Positions 9,219 to 17,880 of a DNA stretch of 64,000 nucleotides are shown in pieces; positions within the stretch are counted from its first letter, which is position 1; each line of letters starts with the position of its first letter. The position numbers were made by a program, and so were the translations under genes. Source of the DNA: Oceanospirillales bacterium (GTDB taxonomy: Bacteria; Pseudomonadota; Gammaproteobacteria; Pseudomonadales; Balneatricaceae); assembly GCA_018223185.1 (NCBI GenBank), contig JAAEYW010000001.1, forward strand, positions 62,001 through 126,000, read 5' to 3'. The notes beneath the pieces are model-generated. The model did not search any database and was not told the origin of the DNA. It saw only the letters and a list, made by a program, of their open reading frames with translations.

Positions 9219-10799
9219 TCAGGCTCTGCCGGTAGGGGCCGGAGAGTGATTTACAGTTGCTATCAGTGACTGTGTTAGCTTTTCCAGTAAGCGGGATCGG
9301 ATCTCGCTATATTCCGGATCGGCCCAGTGGTTATCCAGCTCATCCGGATCGTTTTGAAGATCATATAGTTCCCCCCATTCCAGCCCTTCAAAGAGGGATA
9401 GACGGTAGTGCTCGTCCCTGATCGAGTGAATATTGGGTGGTATAGTCATACCATCCATCTCTTTCTGGTGTGCATACTGGATCAGCGCGTGAGGACGGCC
9501 TGGGTTGTTTTCTGAGATATCGATACCCTGCATACCATATGCTTTTTCAATTTTTGCACGTTCAAGAATGGTGGTGCCGATATCACAGGTCTGCGCAAAT
9601 TTAGTGGTTCTTTCACCCTGAGAGCCTTGCGGATCAGACCAGATAAAGGGCACCCGGGTTAACTGTTCATATTGTTCAGATCCTTTAAACAGCAGCTTGT
9701 GGTCACCCAGATGATCACCATGATCACTGGTGAACAGGGTCACTGTATCTGATGCTTTACCACTCTGATTCAGAGCGTTCTGAACTTTACCCACGGCATC
9801 ATCGATCATGGTAATCATGTCGCATGTCAGTGCGCGGGCTTCCAGAGCTTCACGCACATCACAACCGATAGCATTCATACCTTTCAGATTGGCCTGGTTA
9901 TTCTCACGGGCTTTGATTACCTCTGACACATGCAGAGGGGGTTGCCATGTTTCAAATTCAAAGGCTTTTGGCACCGCCATATCTTCAGGTTTATACCTGC
10001 CCCAGTAGTCACCCGGAGGGTTGAATGGATGGTGTGGGTCAGGCCAGCTAACCATGAGAAAGAAGGGCTTATCGCTATCCGTTCTTTCCTTCAGCCAGGC
10101 CTCTGCACGTTCAGCAATATAACTGGTTGAGTACAGCTCAGCCGGAATGGCCGTTCTGACAGCCTGGGGACAGATATAGTCATGTTTAAGCTGGTTGTTG
10201 GCACCGATGAGCTTTTCGGCATCAGGTTCGCGTTCCAGCAACCAGGCTTTGTAATCGCCGCCAATCGCATCGCCGTGGCCCGTGACGAGTTCTACATGGT
10301 CAAAGCCATAAAAAGGAGTGGCGACCCGGGGTTGTTCTGTGGTCCAGAAATCGGGTTCCTCAAACTGATATTCGGGGCTGTTCAGATTATGACGAACAGC
10401 CTCGCTCAGCTCGCCTTGAGCCTGGTGGTAACCCGGGCGGGCTTCCGGTTTTTTCGTGGTCGGAGGTGCGCCACTAAAATTCTGCAGATGACTTTTACCA
10501 ATCAGCGCAGTTTCATAACCCGCATCTCTTAGCAGCTCTACAAAGGTCACATTCTGTTTCGATAAGGGAATGCCGTTATACCGGACGCCGTGGCTGGTGG
10601 GTACCCGGCATGTCATCAGGCTGGAGCGGTTAGGCATGCAAACCGGGCTGTTGACAAAAAAACGGTCAAAAATAACACCGTTATCTGCCATGGCATCAAT
10701 ATTGGGTGTTTTCAACAGTGGGTGGCCGTAGCATCCCAGAAAGTCTGCCCGGTGCTGGTCGGTTATAAACAGTATAAAGTTGGGCTTACGTGTACTCAT
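9219..10799 (-). CDS. Type I sulfatase / phosphonate monoester hydrolase family enzyme
   Basis: A 526-residue alkaline-phosphatase-superfamily hydrolase. The formylglycine motif CxPxR is present as C54-M-P-N-R58, so Cys54 should be converted to formylglycine. Metal-site residues include D14-Q15 in FITDQHRAD and the later TSDHGDHLGDH. The D-Q pair rather than D-D at the N-terminus recalls phosphonate monoester hydrolases and promiscuous sulfatases. No signal peptide is seen, so it should be cytoplasmic and act after import. It lies between a porin and a TRAP operon on the same strand. Sulfate ester cleavage is the likely role; the exact substrate is open. Confidence 0.88.
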   Translation of the reverse strand: MSTRKPNFILFITDQHRADFLGCYGHPLLKTPNIDAMADNGVIFDRFFVNSPVCMPNRSSLMTCRVPTSHGVRYNGIPLSKQNVTFVELLRDAGYETALIGKSHLQNFSGAPPTTKKPEARPGYHQAQGELSEAVRHNLNSPEYQFEEPDFWTTEQPRVATPFYGFDHVELVTGHGDAIGGDYKAWLLEREPDAEKLIGANNQLKHDYICPQAVRTAIPAELYSTSYIAERAEAWLKERTDSDKPFFLMVSWPDPHHPFNPPGDYWGRYKPEDMAVPKAFEFETWQPPLHVSEVIKARENNQANLKGMNAIGCDVREALEARALTCDMITMIDDAVGKVQNALNQSGKASDTVTLFTSDHGDHLGDHKLLFKGSEQYEQLTRVPFIWSDPQGSQGERTTKFAQTCDIGTTILERAKIEKAYGMQGIDISENNPGRPHALIQYAHQKEMDGMTIPPNIHSIRDEHYRLSLFEGLEWGELYDLQNDPDELDNHWADPEYSEIRSRLLEKLTQSLIATVNHSPAPTGRA

Positions 10800-10849
10800 A
10801 AATCAACTCACTTTGAAATCTAAAAAGGCTGTTTTCATTCCGGTTGGCG

Positions 10850-12757
10850 TTACGATCTGGTTAAAACCATACTGTTTCTGGGAGCCATCTTCCGCTTCAT
10901 CACCAGTGCTGCACCCAGCAGGAAGCCGGTCAGCTTAAGCCAGAAAAACGGGGACAGCAGAGCTAACGCCAGCGCAAACAGTACTAACCGTTCGGCCACG
11001 CCAAGCTTGCGGCAATCGAATCCAACCAGGGCACTCATTGCCAGGTAGATCGCGGTTAATAAACTGATAATTGCAATTATCAGATGGATGATCTCCACAG
11101 GCGCATCCGATCCAGAGTTCAGCAATAAGACCGGGTCAAGCGCGAAAGCAAAGGGGATCAGGAAGATCATTGCGCCGATTCTGGAACTCTCTACTGCCGT
11201 CGCAATGGGTCGTCCCTGAGACACCGATGCTGCGGCATAGGCGGCGATAGCTACCGGTGGCGTTATCACTGATGCAACGCCAAAGAAGAACACAAACATA
11301 TGCGCAGTCAGCAGATCCAGCCCCATCTGTTGCAGAGTCGTGCCCATGACACTGATGATCGCGATATAGGCAGGCAGCGTCGGCATGCCCATGCCCAGAA
11401 TGATGCATCCCCCGGCCGCGATTATCAGCGCCATAATCAGCGATGAGTTAGCGGCATCAGTTAACAGCACTGCAAGTTTCGACGGAACTCCGGTCGCCTG
11501 CATGGTGGCGACAACAATGCCGACAATAGAGATTGCAATCACCAGTTCGGCAACGGTATGTCCGCCAGAGGCAAACGACGTCATTATTCTGGCCGGCTTT
11601 TTACGGATGGCTGGATTAATGAAACTCAGCACGACTAATAGCAGGAGGGCCGAGATTGAGGCTCCCGCAGGTGACATTCCCCCGATTAACAGCCAGACGA
11701 TCAGTACGATCGGGCCAAAGACCAGTATCAGGTTAAGCCAGTCCTGAGTTTCCGGTTTTTCGACATCGCTGATATCCGTAGTCTGAATGTCCAGCTTTTG
11801 AGCCTCGAAGTAGACGGACACAAAGAGGCTGATATAGTACGCCAGTGCGGGAATCAGAACCGCCAGAATGACGCTTAGATAACTGACGCCGACAATATCG
11901 GCCATTACCAGAGCCGCGGCTCCCATAATGGGGGGCAGGATCTGGCCACCCGTCGAGGCAGTGGCTTCAACCGCGCCGGCAAAATTGGCATTAAAACCAC
12001 GTTTACGAATCATCGGAATGGTGACGACACCGGTGCCAACCACATTGGCGACCGCGCTTCCGGACACTGTTCCGAACAGTGCTGATGCAGCGATGGCTGC
12101 ATACGCAGGACCGCCTTTGAAATTGCGCATGGCATAAAACGCAATCCGAATCATCGAATTACCGGCACCGACCCCCTCAAGGAGTGAGCCGAGGATGATA
12201 AATGGCAGTACAGTCGTTAAGACGATGCCCAGTATTGAGCCTAAAATACCCTGATCGATGCTATACCAGAGGTTCGCCGCCAGTGTTTCTGCAATATTGC
12301 TTGGTGCAATCGCCATCGGACCGGGCCAGTACTGTCCTGTTGCCAGGTAGAGGAAGGCTAGCAGGCCCAGAATAGCAATAGGAGCCCCCCAGAGTTGCCA
12401 GCAAATCCAGGCAGTCATTATGGTAGCCAGAGTCGCTATCCAGCCTTCACGGGTATCAAAAAAGTAGATATCGTCGACCAGAATCTGGCCTATCTGATAA
12501 CTATCCCAGCAGATATAGCCGGTTGCTACAACCAGAGACAGATTGATCAGGAGACGAATAGATCCATGGTTTTTCATTAGCTGCCGGCTCAAAATAGCCA
12601 GTATGCATAACCAGAAGAACAGGGGCCGGTACCACTCAACCGGAAACGGTCCCAAACGGGGTAAAACATCGAATGTTGGCAGAACGTTAGCCAGCCCGGC
12701 CAATGCTATGGCGAGACCGGTTATAAGGCCAAACACTGAATAAAAGTTGACTAACAT
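10850..12757 (-). CDS. TRAP transporter fused permease (DctQM type, TAXI partner)
   Basis: A 635-residue membrane protein that fuses a four-helix DctQ-like N-terminal part to a DctM domain, the form that pairs with TAXI receptors. Motifs include EATASTGGQILPPIMGAAALVMAD in the middle and ASVITPPVAIAAYAAASVS near residues 490-510, both DctM signatures. I start at the ATG with AGGTGA six bases upstream; a TTG start at 12802 would place the start inside the stem-loop. It is cotranscribed after the TAXI receptor gene. Confidence 0.9.
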   Translation of the reverse strand: MLVNFYSVFGLITGLAIALAGLANVLPTFDVLPRLGPFPVEWYRPLFFWLCILAILSRQLMKNHGSIRLLINLSLVVATGYICWDSYQIGQILVDDIYFFDTREGWIATLATIMTAWICWQLWGAPIAILGLLAFLYLATGQYWPGPMAIAPSNIAETLAANLWYSIDQGILGSILGIVLTTVLPFIILGSLLEGVGAGNSMIRIAFYAMRNFKGGPAYAAIAASALFGTVSGSAVANVVGTGVVTIPMIRKRGFNANFAGAVEATASTGGQILPPIMGAAALVMADIVGVSYLSVILAVLIPALAYYISLFVSVYFEAQKLDIQTTDISDVEKPETQDWLNLILVFGPIVLIVWLLIGGMSPAGASISALLLLVVLSFINPAIRKKPARIMTSFASGGHTVAELVIAISIVGIVVATMQATGVPSKLAVLLTDAANSSLIMALIIAAGGCIILGMGMPTLPAYIAIISVMGTTLQQMGLDLLTAHMFVFFFGVASVITPPVAIAAYAAASVSQGRPIATAVESSRIGAMIFLIPFAFALDPVLLLNSGSDAPVEIIHLIIAIISLLTAIYLAMSALVGFDCRKLGVAERLVLFALALALLSPFFWLKLTGFLLGAALVMKRKMAPRNSMVLTRS

Positions 12758-12780
12758 TGCTGTCACCTGCTTCTTGAGTC

Positions 12781-12801
12781 TGGGACAGCACCGCTGTCCC
12801 A
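12781..12801 (-). promoter_or_regulatory. Intercistronic stem-loop between TAXI receptor and permease genes
   Basis: TGGGACAGC (12781-12789) and GCTGTCCCA (12793-12801) form a perfect nine-pair stem with a three-base loop. No T-run follows, so it fits an mRNA-stabilising or attenuating structure that keeps the receptor more abundant than the permease. Confidence 0.7.
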
Positions 12802-12826
12802 AAATATAGCATCATAGATGTGCTTA

Positions 12827-13825
12827 TTATTTTAATTGCTCGGGAATAGTGAACCCGGCTTCCTGGTAATAACGTATAGCACCAGGATGAAGAGGTGTAT
12901 TAACACCGGTGAAAGGGTGGTCTTGATCGATAGGTGTCATTAATGAGTTAGCTTTTTTCATCTCAGGAAGGTTTTCCCAGAATGATTTGGTAATTTTATA
13001 GGCAAGTTCATCACTCAGGTCTTTGTTGGTGATGATGGTCATCAACGTTGATGCGGTTTTAATATCCTGATCGCCGTTAACGACCCCTGAATAAGTATTT
13101 GCCGGGATGTTAATAACACCGGTCACCTGGGAGTCTGTGTATGCAGTCCACTCGGGCGATTGAATAATTTCATCACTGATTGGCAGAATCCGGATGCTGC
13201 GTTGCAGACTGAGTTCGTTGAGCGTTTGTGAACCGACCGGATAAAAACCGACATACACATCAAACTGGCCATCCTGAAAACCTTGTGTTGCAGCGCCCCA
13301 GGGGAGCTTAACCCCTTCGAAGTCTTTGCCTGCCTTATAACCGGATGCCAGCTCAATCATACCTGTCGACTGGCCTGCTGCAGCGCCGGCTGGAGGGCCA
13401 AGGAATACGCGTTTACCTTTAATATCTTTCCAGCTTTTAATATCTGAATCTGCCCAGACAATCGGGTGCATGCCGCTGGCGACAAAGCCAAACAGGGTGC
13501 GAATATTGCTGGCTGCTTTCTGGGCTTGCTCAGCATTACGCTTATAAGGGCCGACACCTTTTTTCATGGCGCTCAGCGCGGGTGGTGGTGCAACGGACAG
13601 GTCAAGTCGGCCCAGTGCCACTTTCATAACTGACTTGGTAAGAGACTGGCCGGTAACAACCTGGAGATTAATGCCTTCTTTTGCGACGTAGGGGGCCATA
13701 GACTGGGGCAGAATACCTGTCAGTGATGCGGCACCACCACCCTCTATACTCAGTGCTTCTGCCTGTACACCCAATGCCGCCAGAGAAAAAGTAGCCGCTG
13801 CAATAGAACGAGTAAAAAAATGCAT
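12827..13825 (-). CDS. TAXI-family TRAP transporter solute-binding protein
   Basis: A 332-residue periplasmic receptor with a signal peptide cleaved near VQA-EALS. The opening IEGGGAASLTGILPQSMAPYV and the KRVFLGPPAGAAAG region are characteristic of TAXI proteins, which use a two-lobe fold distinct in sequence from DctP. It is the first gene of the operon with the fused permease. AGGAAA precedes the ATG by seven bases. It is divergent from a LysR gene that probably regulates it. Confidence 0.9.
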   Translation of the reverse strand: MHFFTRSIAAATFSLAALGVQAEALSIEGGGAASLTGILPQSMAPYVAKEGINLQVVTGQSLTKSVMKVALGRLDLSVAPPPALSAMKKGVGPYKRNAEQAQKAASNIRTLFGFVASGMHPIVWADSDIKSWKDIKGKRVFLGPPAGAAAGQSTGMIELASGYKAGKDFEGVKLPWGAATQGFQDGQFDVYVGFYPVGSQTLNELSLQRSIRILPISDEIIQSPEWTAYTDSQVTGVINIPANTYSGVVNGDQDIKTASTLMTIITNKDLSDELAYKITKSFWENLPEMKKANSLMTPIDQDHPFTGVNTPLHPGAIRYYQEAGFTIPEQLK

Positions 13826-13871
13826 GAATGTGTTTCCTGTATTTGTATTTATTATGAGTTGATATTAGCCG

Positions 13872-13917
13872 AACACTTGGATATAACTGAAATTAAATAT
13901 TAACCACTAGGTATAAA
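13872..13917. promoter_or_regulatory. Candidate regulator site: pair of direct repeats
   Basis: AACACTTGGATATAAC (13872-13887) and AACCACTAGGTATAAA (13902-13917) are imperfect direct copies spaced thirty bases apart, about three helical turns, between the divergent TAXI and LysR genes. They are candidate LysR-binding sites. Confidence 0.4.
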
Positions 13918-13931
13918 AAAAGTTATAGCTT

Positions 13932-14864
13932 ATGGAGCCCAAACTTCTTTCCCAGCTCGCGTATATTGTTAAGTTCGGTTCATTGAGCCGGGCTGCAGAG
14001 ATTCTTGAGATCACACAACCGGCGCTGACGCGCTCGATAAAACTGCTAGAGAGCAAAATAGGCGGACCTGTGCTGATTCGTGCCTCAAACGGTGTGAGGC
14101 CTACAGAGATTGGAGCACAACTGGCGGAGCTGGGAGATCGAATCAATGAGCAGTCGGAAAAATCGTCTCAGCTTATTGATATCTGGAAAGATGGCCGTAA
14201 AGGAGTGCTGAAGATTGGTGTTGGTCCGGCACTCGGGTTGGGGGCGATGGACGACTTTTTTTCGTTTGCTGATTTGAATACAGGTCCGGTTTTATATTTT
14301 TCCACCGGCAAAGGCACCTCTATGATTAACAAGCTTCAGCACGGTGAACTGGATATTGTGCTTGCTCCGGCCAATCTCGACGTGGAACATGGGAACTTTA
14401 ACCGGCAGATTATATTTAACGACCACATTCGTATTTTTGCAGGTAAAAAATCTCCTTTATTTGCCAGTAAAGAGAAGGTGACAACGGCTGCTATGAAACA
14501 GCAGCCCTGGGCGCTTTCCGGGGCAAGTTCGGGTATATATGAGGCGCTGGATCTGAGAAGACTCGCCGGACCGATCAAGGTGATGTTTACCGGCTCTGTT
14601 GATCTGGTCATCTCGCTGCTGCAAACATCTGATATTCTAGTCGCTTTACCTTACCGTTTTGTCATGATGTCTGGCAAACTCAGTGAGGATTATGTGTTGT
14701 CTACCGATGCGCTCCTGCCAAGACGGGATATTGCGCTGTGGTCTACCGAAAAAAATATGGAGAGACCTGAGATTCTCATGACCCATGAGCTGATTAAAGA
14801 GTACTTCCGCAGGCTGGGTGAGTCCTCCATTGGACGTTTGACGGCTGATGCCGATGCGACATAA
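13932..14864 (+). CDS. LysR-family transcriptional regulator
   Basis: A 310-residue regulator. The DNA-binding domain is at residues 4-60 (FGSLSRAAEILEITQPALTR is the core), followed by a two-lobe effector domain. It is divergent from the TAXI-TRAP operon across a 106-base intergenic region that holds two direct repeats, so it most likely controls that operon and itself. The effector is unknown but presumably related to the imported compound. It converges on the SulP gene with only 21 bases between stops. Confidence 0.9.
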   Translation: MEPKLLSQLAYIVKFGSLSRAAEILEITQPALTRSIKLLESKIGGPVLIRASNGVRPTEIGAQLAELGDRINEQSEKSSQLIDIWKDGRKGVLKIGVGPALGLGAMDDFFSFADLNTGPVLYFSTGKGTSMINKLQHGELDIVLAPANLDVEHGNFNRQIIFNDHIRIFAGKKSPLFASKEKVTTAAMKQQPWALSGASSGIYEALDLRRLAGPIKVMFTGSVDLVISLLQTSDILVALPYRFVMMSGKLSEDYVLSTDALLPRRDIALWSTEKNMERPEILMTHELIKEYFRRLGESSIGRLTADADAT

Positions 14865-14885
14865 GTTGTTTGTCTGAAATAGCCC

Positions 14886-16676
14886 CTAATCTGTTTTTGG
14901 GCATTGTCTGAATACTCGTTTGGTACATGTCTGACAGCAGCCGCTATCAAGTTGAGGTATGAGTGCGCTAAGTGCACTATCAACTGTGGCATAAAAATTT
15001 TCCTCACCTAATTTTTTCAGATATCCATTCGCGTCTAGTTCATCCCGGACCGTATTTTTCAGGTTACAGAAGCTTAGCTGCCCCCCGGATTTTTGCAGGC
15101 GTTTTGTCTCATGCAGCAGCATCTCTGCACCGGTGACGTCAATAAAGTTGATACCGGCGCAATTAATCAGGATCTGGTTATATCTGCCATCGTCTGTTTT
15201 GACCGCCTGTAAGGTTTTTTGGATATGATCAGCGGCACCGAAGAAAATTGAACCATCGATACGCAGAATTTTTAACTGAGGGCACTCGTTGAGTTGAAAA
15301 CGGGAGATGCTTCTGAGGTCGGTGCCGTGCTCGAAGGATTTTGGTGCCACCTCCATAATCATCGGGGTTGATGTGCGTTTCAGGTAGATAATGAGTGACA
15401 CTAAAACACCGAGGTAGATTGCAAACTCCAGTTCGATCAGCAGGGTTGAGGCAAAGGTTACCAGCAACACCGATGTCTCCTGTTTATTGCTGTGTAAAAT
15501 CTGGTGTATATGGTGCGTATCAATGAGGTTCCAGGCGATCAGTAAAATCCCTCCCCCCATCGCTGGCAGAGGCAGGTACGCGGTAATCTGCGGAGCAAAT
15601 AACACGATCAGTACCAGCACCAGTGCTGTAAATATTGCCGCCAGAGGGGTTTTGGCACCGGATTCATAGTTGACTCCGGTTCGGGTGAATGAGCCAGAAC
15701 CGGGGAAACAGGAGAAAAACCCACCGGCAAGGTTAGATAGTCCCTGACCGATAAATTCCTGGTTGCCATCAATACGCTGTCCTGAACGAATGGCGATTGC
15801 CCGGGAGATTGATACCGCCTCTACCAGACCTAATATTGCTAACGCGATTGCACCCGAGAGCAGTGCGCTGAGTGTCTGAGCAGAAAAATCCGGCAGCGCG
15901 AATTGTGGAAGTTTGCCGGGCAGGGCGCCCACCATTGGCACATCATGTGCTGCCCCCTGAAGCATCCAGCAGGCCAGACTGCCAGCCAGCATACCGATTA
16001 ACATCGCGGGTAATCGTTTATGCACTTTTTTAATCAGCAGTGTCGAAATGATTGTGATGAGGGCAATGGTCAGGGAATAGGTGTTTATGCTATCCAGTTG
16101 GCTAAAGAGTGTCTGCCAGGTTTCAAGAAAGGATGATCCGGCGGCAACGTGGATGCCAAGTACATATTTAACCTGACTGGTAGCGATGACAATCGCCGCT
16201 CCGGCAGTAAACCCAATCACCACTGTATGGGATATAAAGTTTACCAGCGCACCCATACGTGCGATGCCCAGCCCCAGCTGGATCAGACCGGTTAACACCG
16301 TAAGCGTCAGAACGGCTGGAATAAACTCAGCACTGTCGGGGGGAACAACGCTACTGACAACGCTCAGTACAACAATCGATATGGCGGCCGCAGGCCCTGA
16401 AATCAAATGATGAGACGATCCGAAGAGCCCGGCAATAATGGGAATGATAATCGCAGTGTATAAGCCGTATTCAGGTGGTAACCCGGCGATCAGCGCGTAG
16501 GCTACCCCCTGTGGCAGAACAACAATTGCACCGGTGAGTGCAGCGAGCAGGTCGCTCCAGAGTGTGTGTCGGGTAATCTGTTTGCCCCAAACCAAAAATG
16601 GCAGGCATCTGTAAACGAACGTTCTTCTCCGATGAGATTCTTGCTGGGATGGGAGGGGGGTCACATGCTTTTCCAC
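14886..16676 (-). CDS. SulP-family anion transporter with STAS domain
   Basis: A 596-residue SLC26/SulP protein. The membrane part (about residues 35-430) includes AALTGAIVVLPQGVAYALIAGLPPEYGLY near the start, split here as residues 45-73, and the second signature around GNQEFIGQGLSNLAGGFFSCFPGSGSF. The STAS domain covers about 440-560. SulP proteins move sulfate, bicarbonate or related anions. The start is a GTG. A Cys-rich tail (CCQTCTKRVFRQC) ends the protein. It is divergent from an HdfR-like LysR gene. A link with sulfate released by the nearby sulfatase is only an inference. Confidence 0.9.
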   Translation of the reverse strand: MEKHVTPLPSQQESHRRRTFVYRCLPFLVWGKQITRHTLWSDLLAALTGAIVVLPQGVAYALIAGLPPEYGLYTAIIIPIIAGLFGSSHHLISGPAAAISIVVLSVVSSVVPPDSAEFIPAVLTLTVLTGLIQLGLGIARMGALVNFISHTVVIGFTAGAAIVIATSQVKYVLGIHVAAGSSFLETWQTLFSQLDSINTYSLTIALITIISTLLIKKVHKRLPAMLIGMLAGSLACWMLQGAAHDVPMVGALPGKLPQFALPDFSAQTLSALLSGAIALAILGLVEAVSISRAIAIRSGQRIDGNQEFIGQGLSNLAGGFFSCFPGSGSFTRTGVNYESGAKTPLAAIFTALVLVLIVLFAPQITAYLPLPAMGGGILLIAWNLIDTHHIHQILHSNKQETSVLLVTFASTLLIELEFAIYLGVLVSLIIYLKRTSTPMIMEVAPKSFEHGTDLRSISRFQLNECPQLKILRIDGSIFFGAADHIQKTLQAVKTDDGRYNQILINCAGINFIDVTGAEMLLHETKRLQKSGGQLSFCNLKNTVRDELDANGYLKKLGEENFYATVDSALSALIPQLDSGCCQTCTKRVFRQCPKTD

Positions 16677-16755
16677 GAGGCATTACCTAATTAAATCAGA
16701 TTAAATACAATTCAGAGAGCGTCTGACAGATAAGTTTTATTATGTTATAAGCTTA

Positions 16756-16770
16756 TTCTCATCATGAGAA
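16756..16770. promoter_or_regulatory. Candidate LysR operator (T-N11-A palindrome)
   Basis: TTCTCAT-C-ATGAGAA is a perfect inverted repeat in the SulP/LysR intergenic region. It contains the T-N11-A pattern (T at 16757, A at 16769) expected for LysR proteins, and lies 50 bases before the LysR start. Confidence 0.6.
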
Positions 16771-16819
16771 ACGAAATATACTGGACAGTATGGCCAAAAA
16801 AACCGGACGTTGAATATCG

Positions 16820-17662
16820 ATGTTTAATATAGATACGGTGTTGTTACAGACTTTTATTGAGATAAGTGAAACGCGGAATTTTGGTAAAGCCGCTGAGAAT
16901 CTGTGTGTCTCATCTTCAACGGTCAGCGCACGCATCCGCCAGCTTGAAGCGTTACTGGGGTTGTCTGTATTTATCCGCCGACATCATGAAATCAGCCTGA
17001 CTCCTGCTGGCGAGCGTATGGAACGTCATGCTCGTTTTATCCTGGATGCATGGGAACGTGCCTATGAGGATACCGCGCTCAGCGAGCGCCATAACCGACG
17101 GTTGGTCATCGCCGGTGTGGCAAGTGTATGGGATCTTTTTTTGCAGGAATGGCTGAATAATCTTTACCGGTCGATGCCGAAACTGGGGTTGCGGGCGGAA
17201 GAAAGTACGCCGTTGCGGGTCGTTGAAAAGATTGAACAGGGCATGATTGATATCGGTTTCATGTATGAGCAACCGAGTATTCAGGGAGTTGCTGTTCAGG
17301 AGGTGGCGACTATCCCGATGATTCTTGTGTCAGATCAGCCTGAGATCACTGCTGAAAAAGCGGTGTCGGAGGGTTATATCCGTGTTGAGTGGGGGGCCAC
17401 GTTTGGCGCGCTGCATGAAGCCCATTTTCCTCAGCGCCCATTGGCACCGGTGAGGGTTAACAGTGGCAGGATTGCTCTCAACCTGATGTTGAGTTGTGGC
17501 GGAGCTGCGTATCTGGCCGAATCTATTGTTCAGCCGCTGATCAGTGAAGGCCGGTTGTACCGGGTAACCGATGCTCCGGTTATTGAGATGCGCGCCTATG
17601 CTGCCTATAGCCTGCATGGTGAACACCGGAACTTAATTACGGAGTTGCTTGCCAGGTTTTGA
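16820..17662 (+). CDS. LysR-family regulator, HdfR-like
   Basis: A 280-residue LysR protein. The N-terminal DNA-binding domain (NFGKAAENLCVSSSTVSARI, residues 20-39) and the RRHHEISLTPAGERM wing resemble HdfR-type members. It is on the short side for the family because the effector domain ends soon after the last helix. It is divergent from the SulP transporter gene and separated from it by a palindromic operator candidate, which makes SulP its likely target. Confidence 0.88.
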   Translation: MFNIDTVLLQTFIEISETRNFGKAAENLCVSSSTVSARIRQLEALLGLSVFIRRHHEISLTPAGERMERHARFILDAWERAYEDTALSERHNRRLVIAGVASVWDLFLQEWLNNLYRSMPKLGLRAEESTPLRVVEKIEQGMIDIGFMYEQPSIQGVAVQEVATIPMILVSDQPEITAEKAVSEGYIRVEWGATFGALHEAHFPQRPLAPVRVNSGRIALNLMLSCGGAAYLAESIVQPLISEGRLYRVTDAPVIEMRAYAAYSLHGEHRNLITELLARF

Positions 17663-17880
17663 GTGATCAGGTTGTAAAGGGCCAGGTTGTAAAAAGCTAG
17701 TGATTTTATTGACTTAACTTTCGGTGATGGGTTTAAAGCTTTGTGATTAGCATCTGGTTCGCCGAGTGAGGTTACCATCACTTAGTTTTACGCAGAATTT
17801 ATTATAATTCTGTATCTGATACATTCCAGCTGTTAGATTATACAGCTCAAACTGCACTTTCAGGCACTCTGATTATTATC

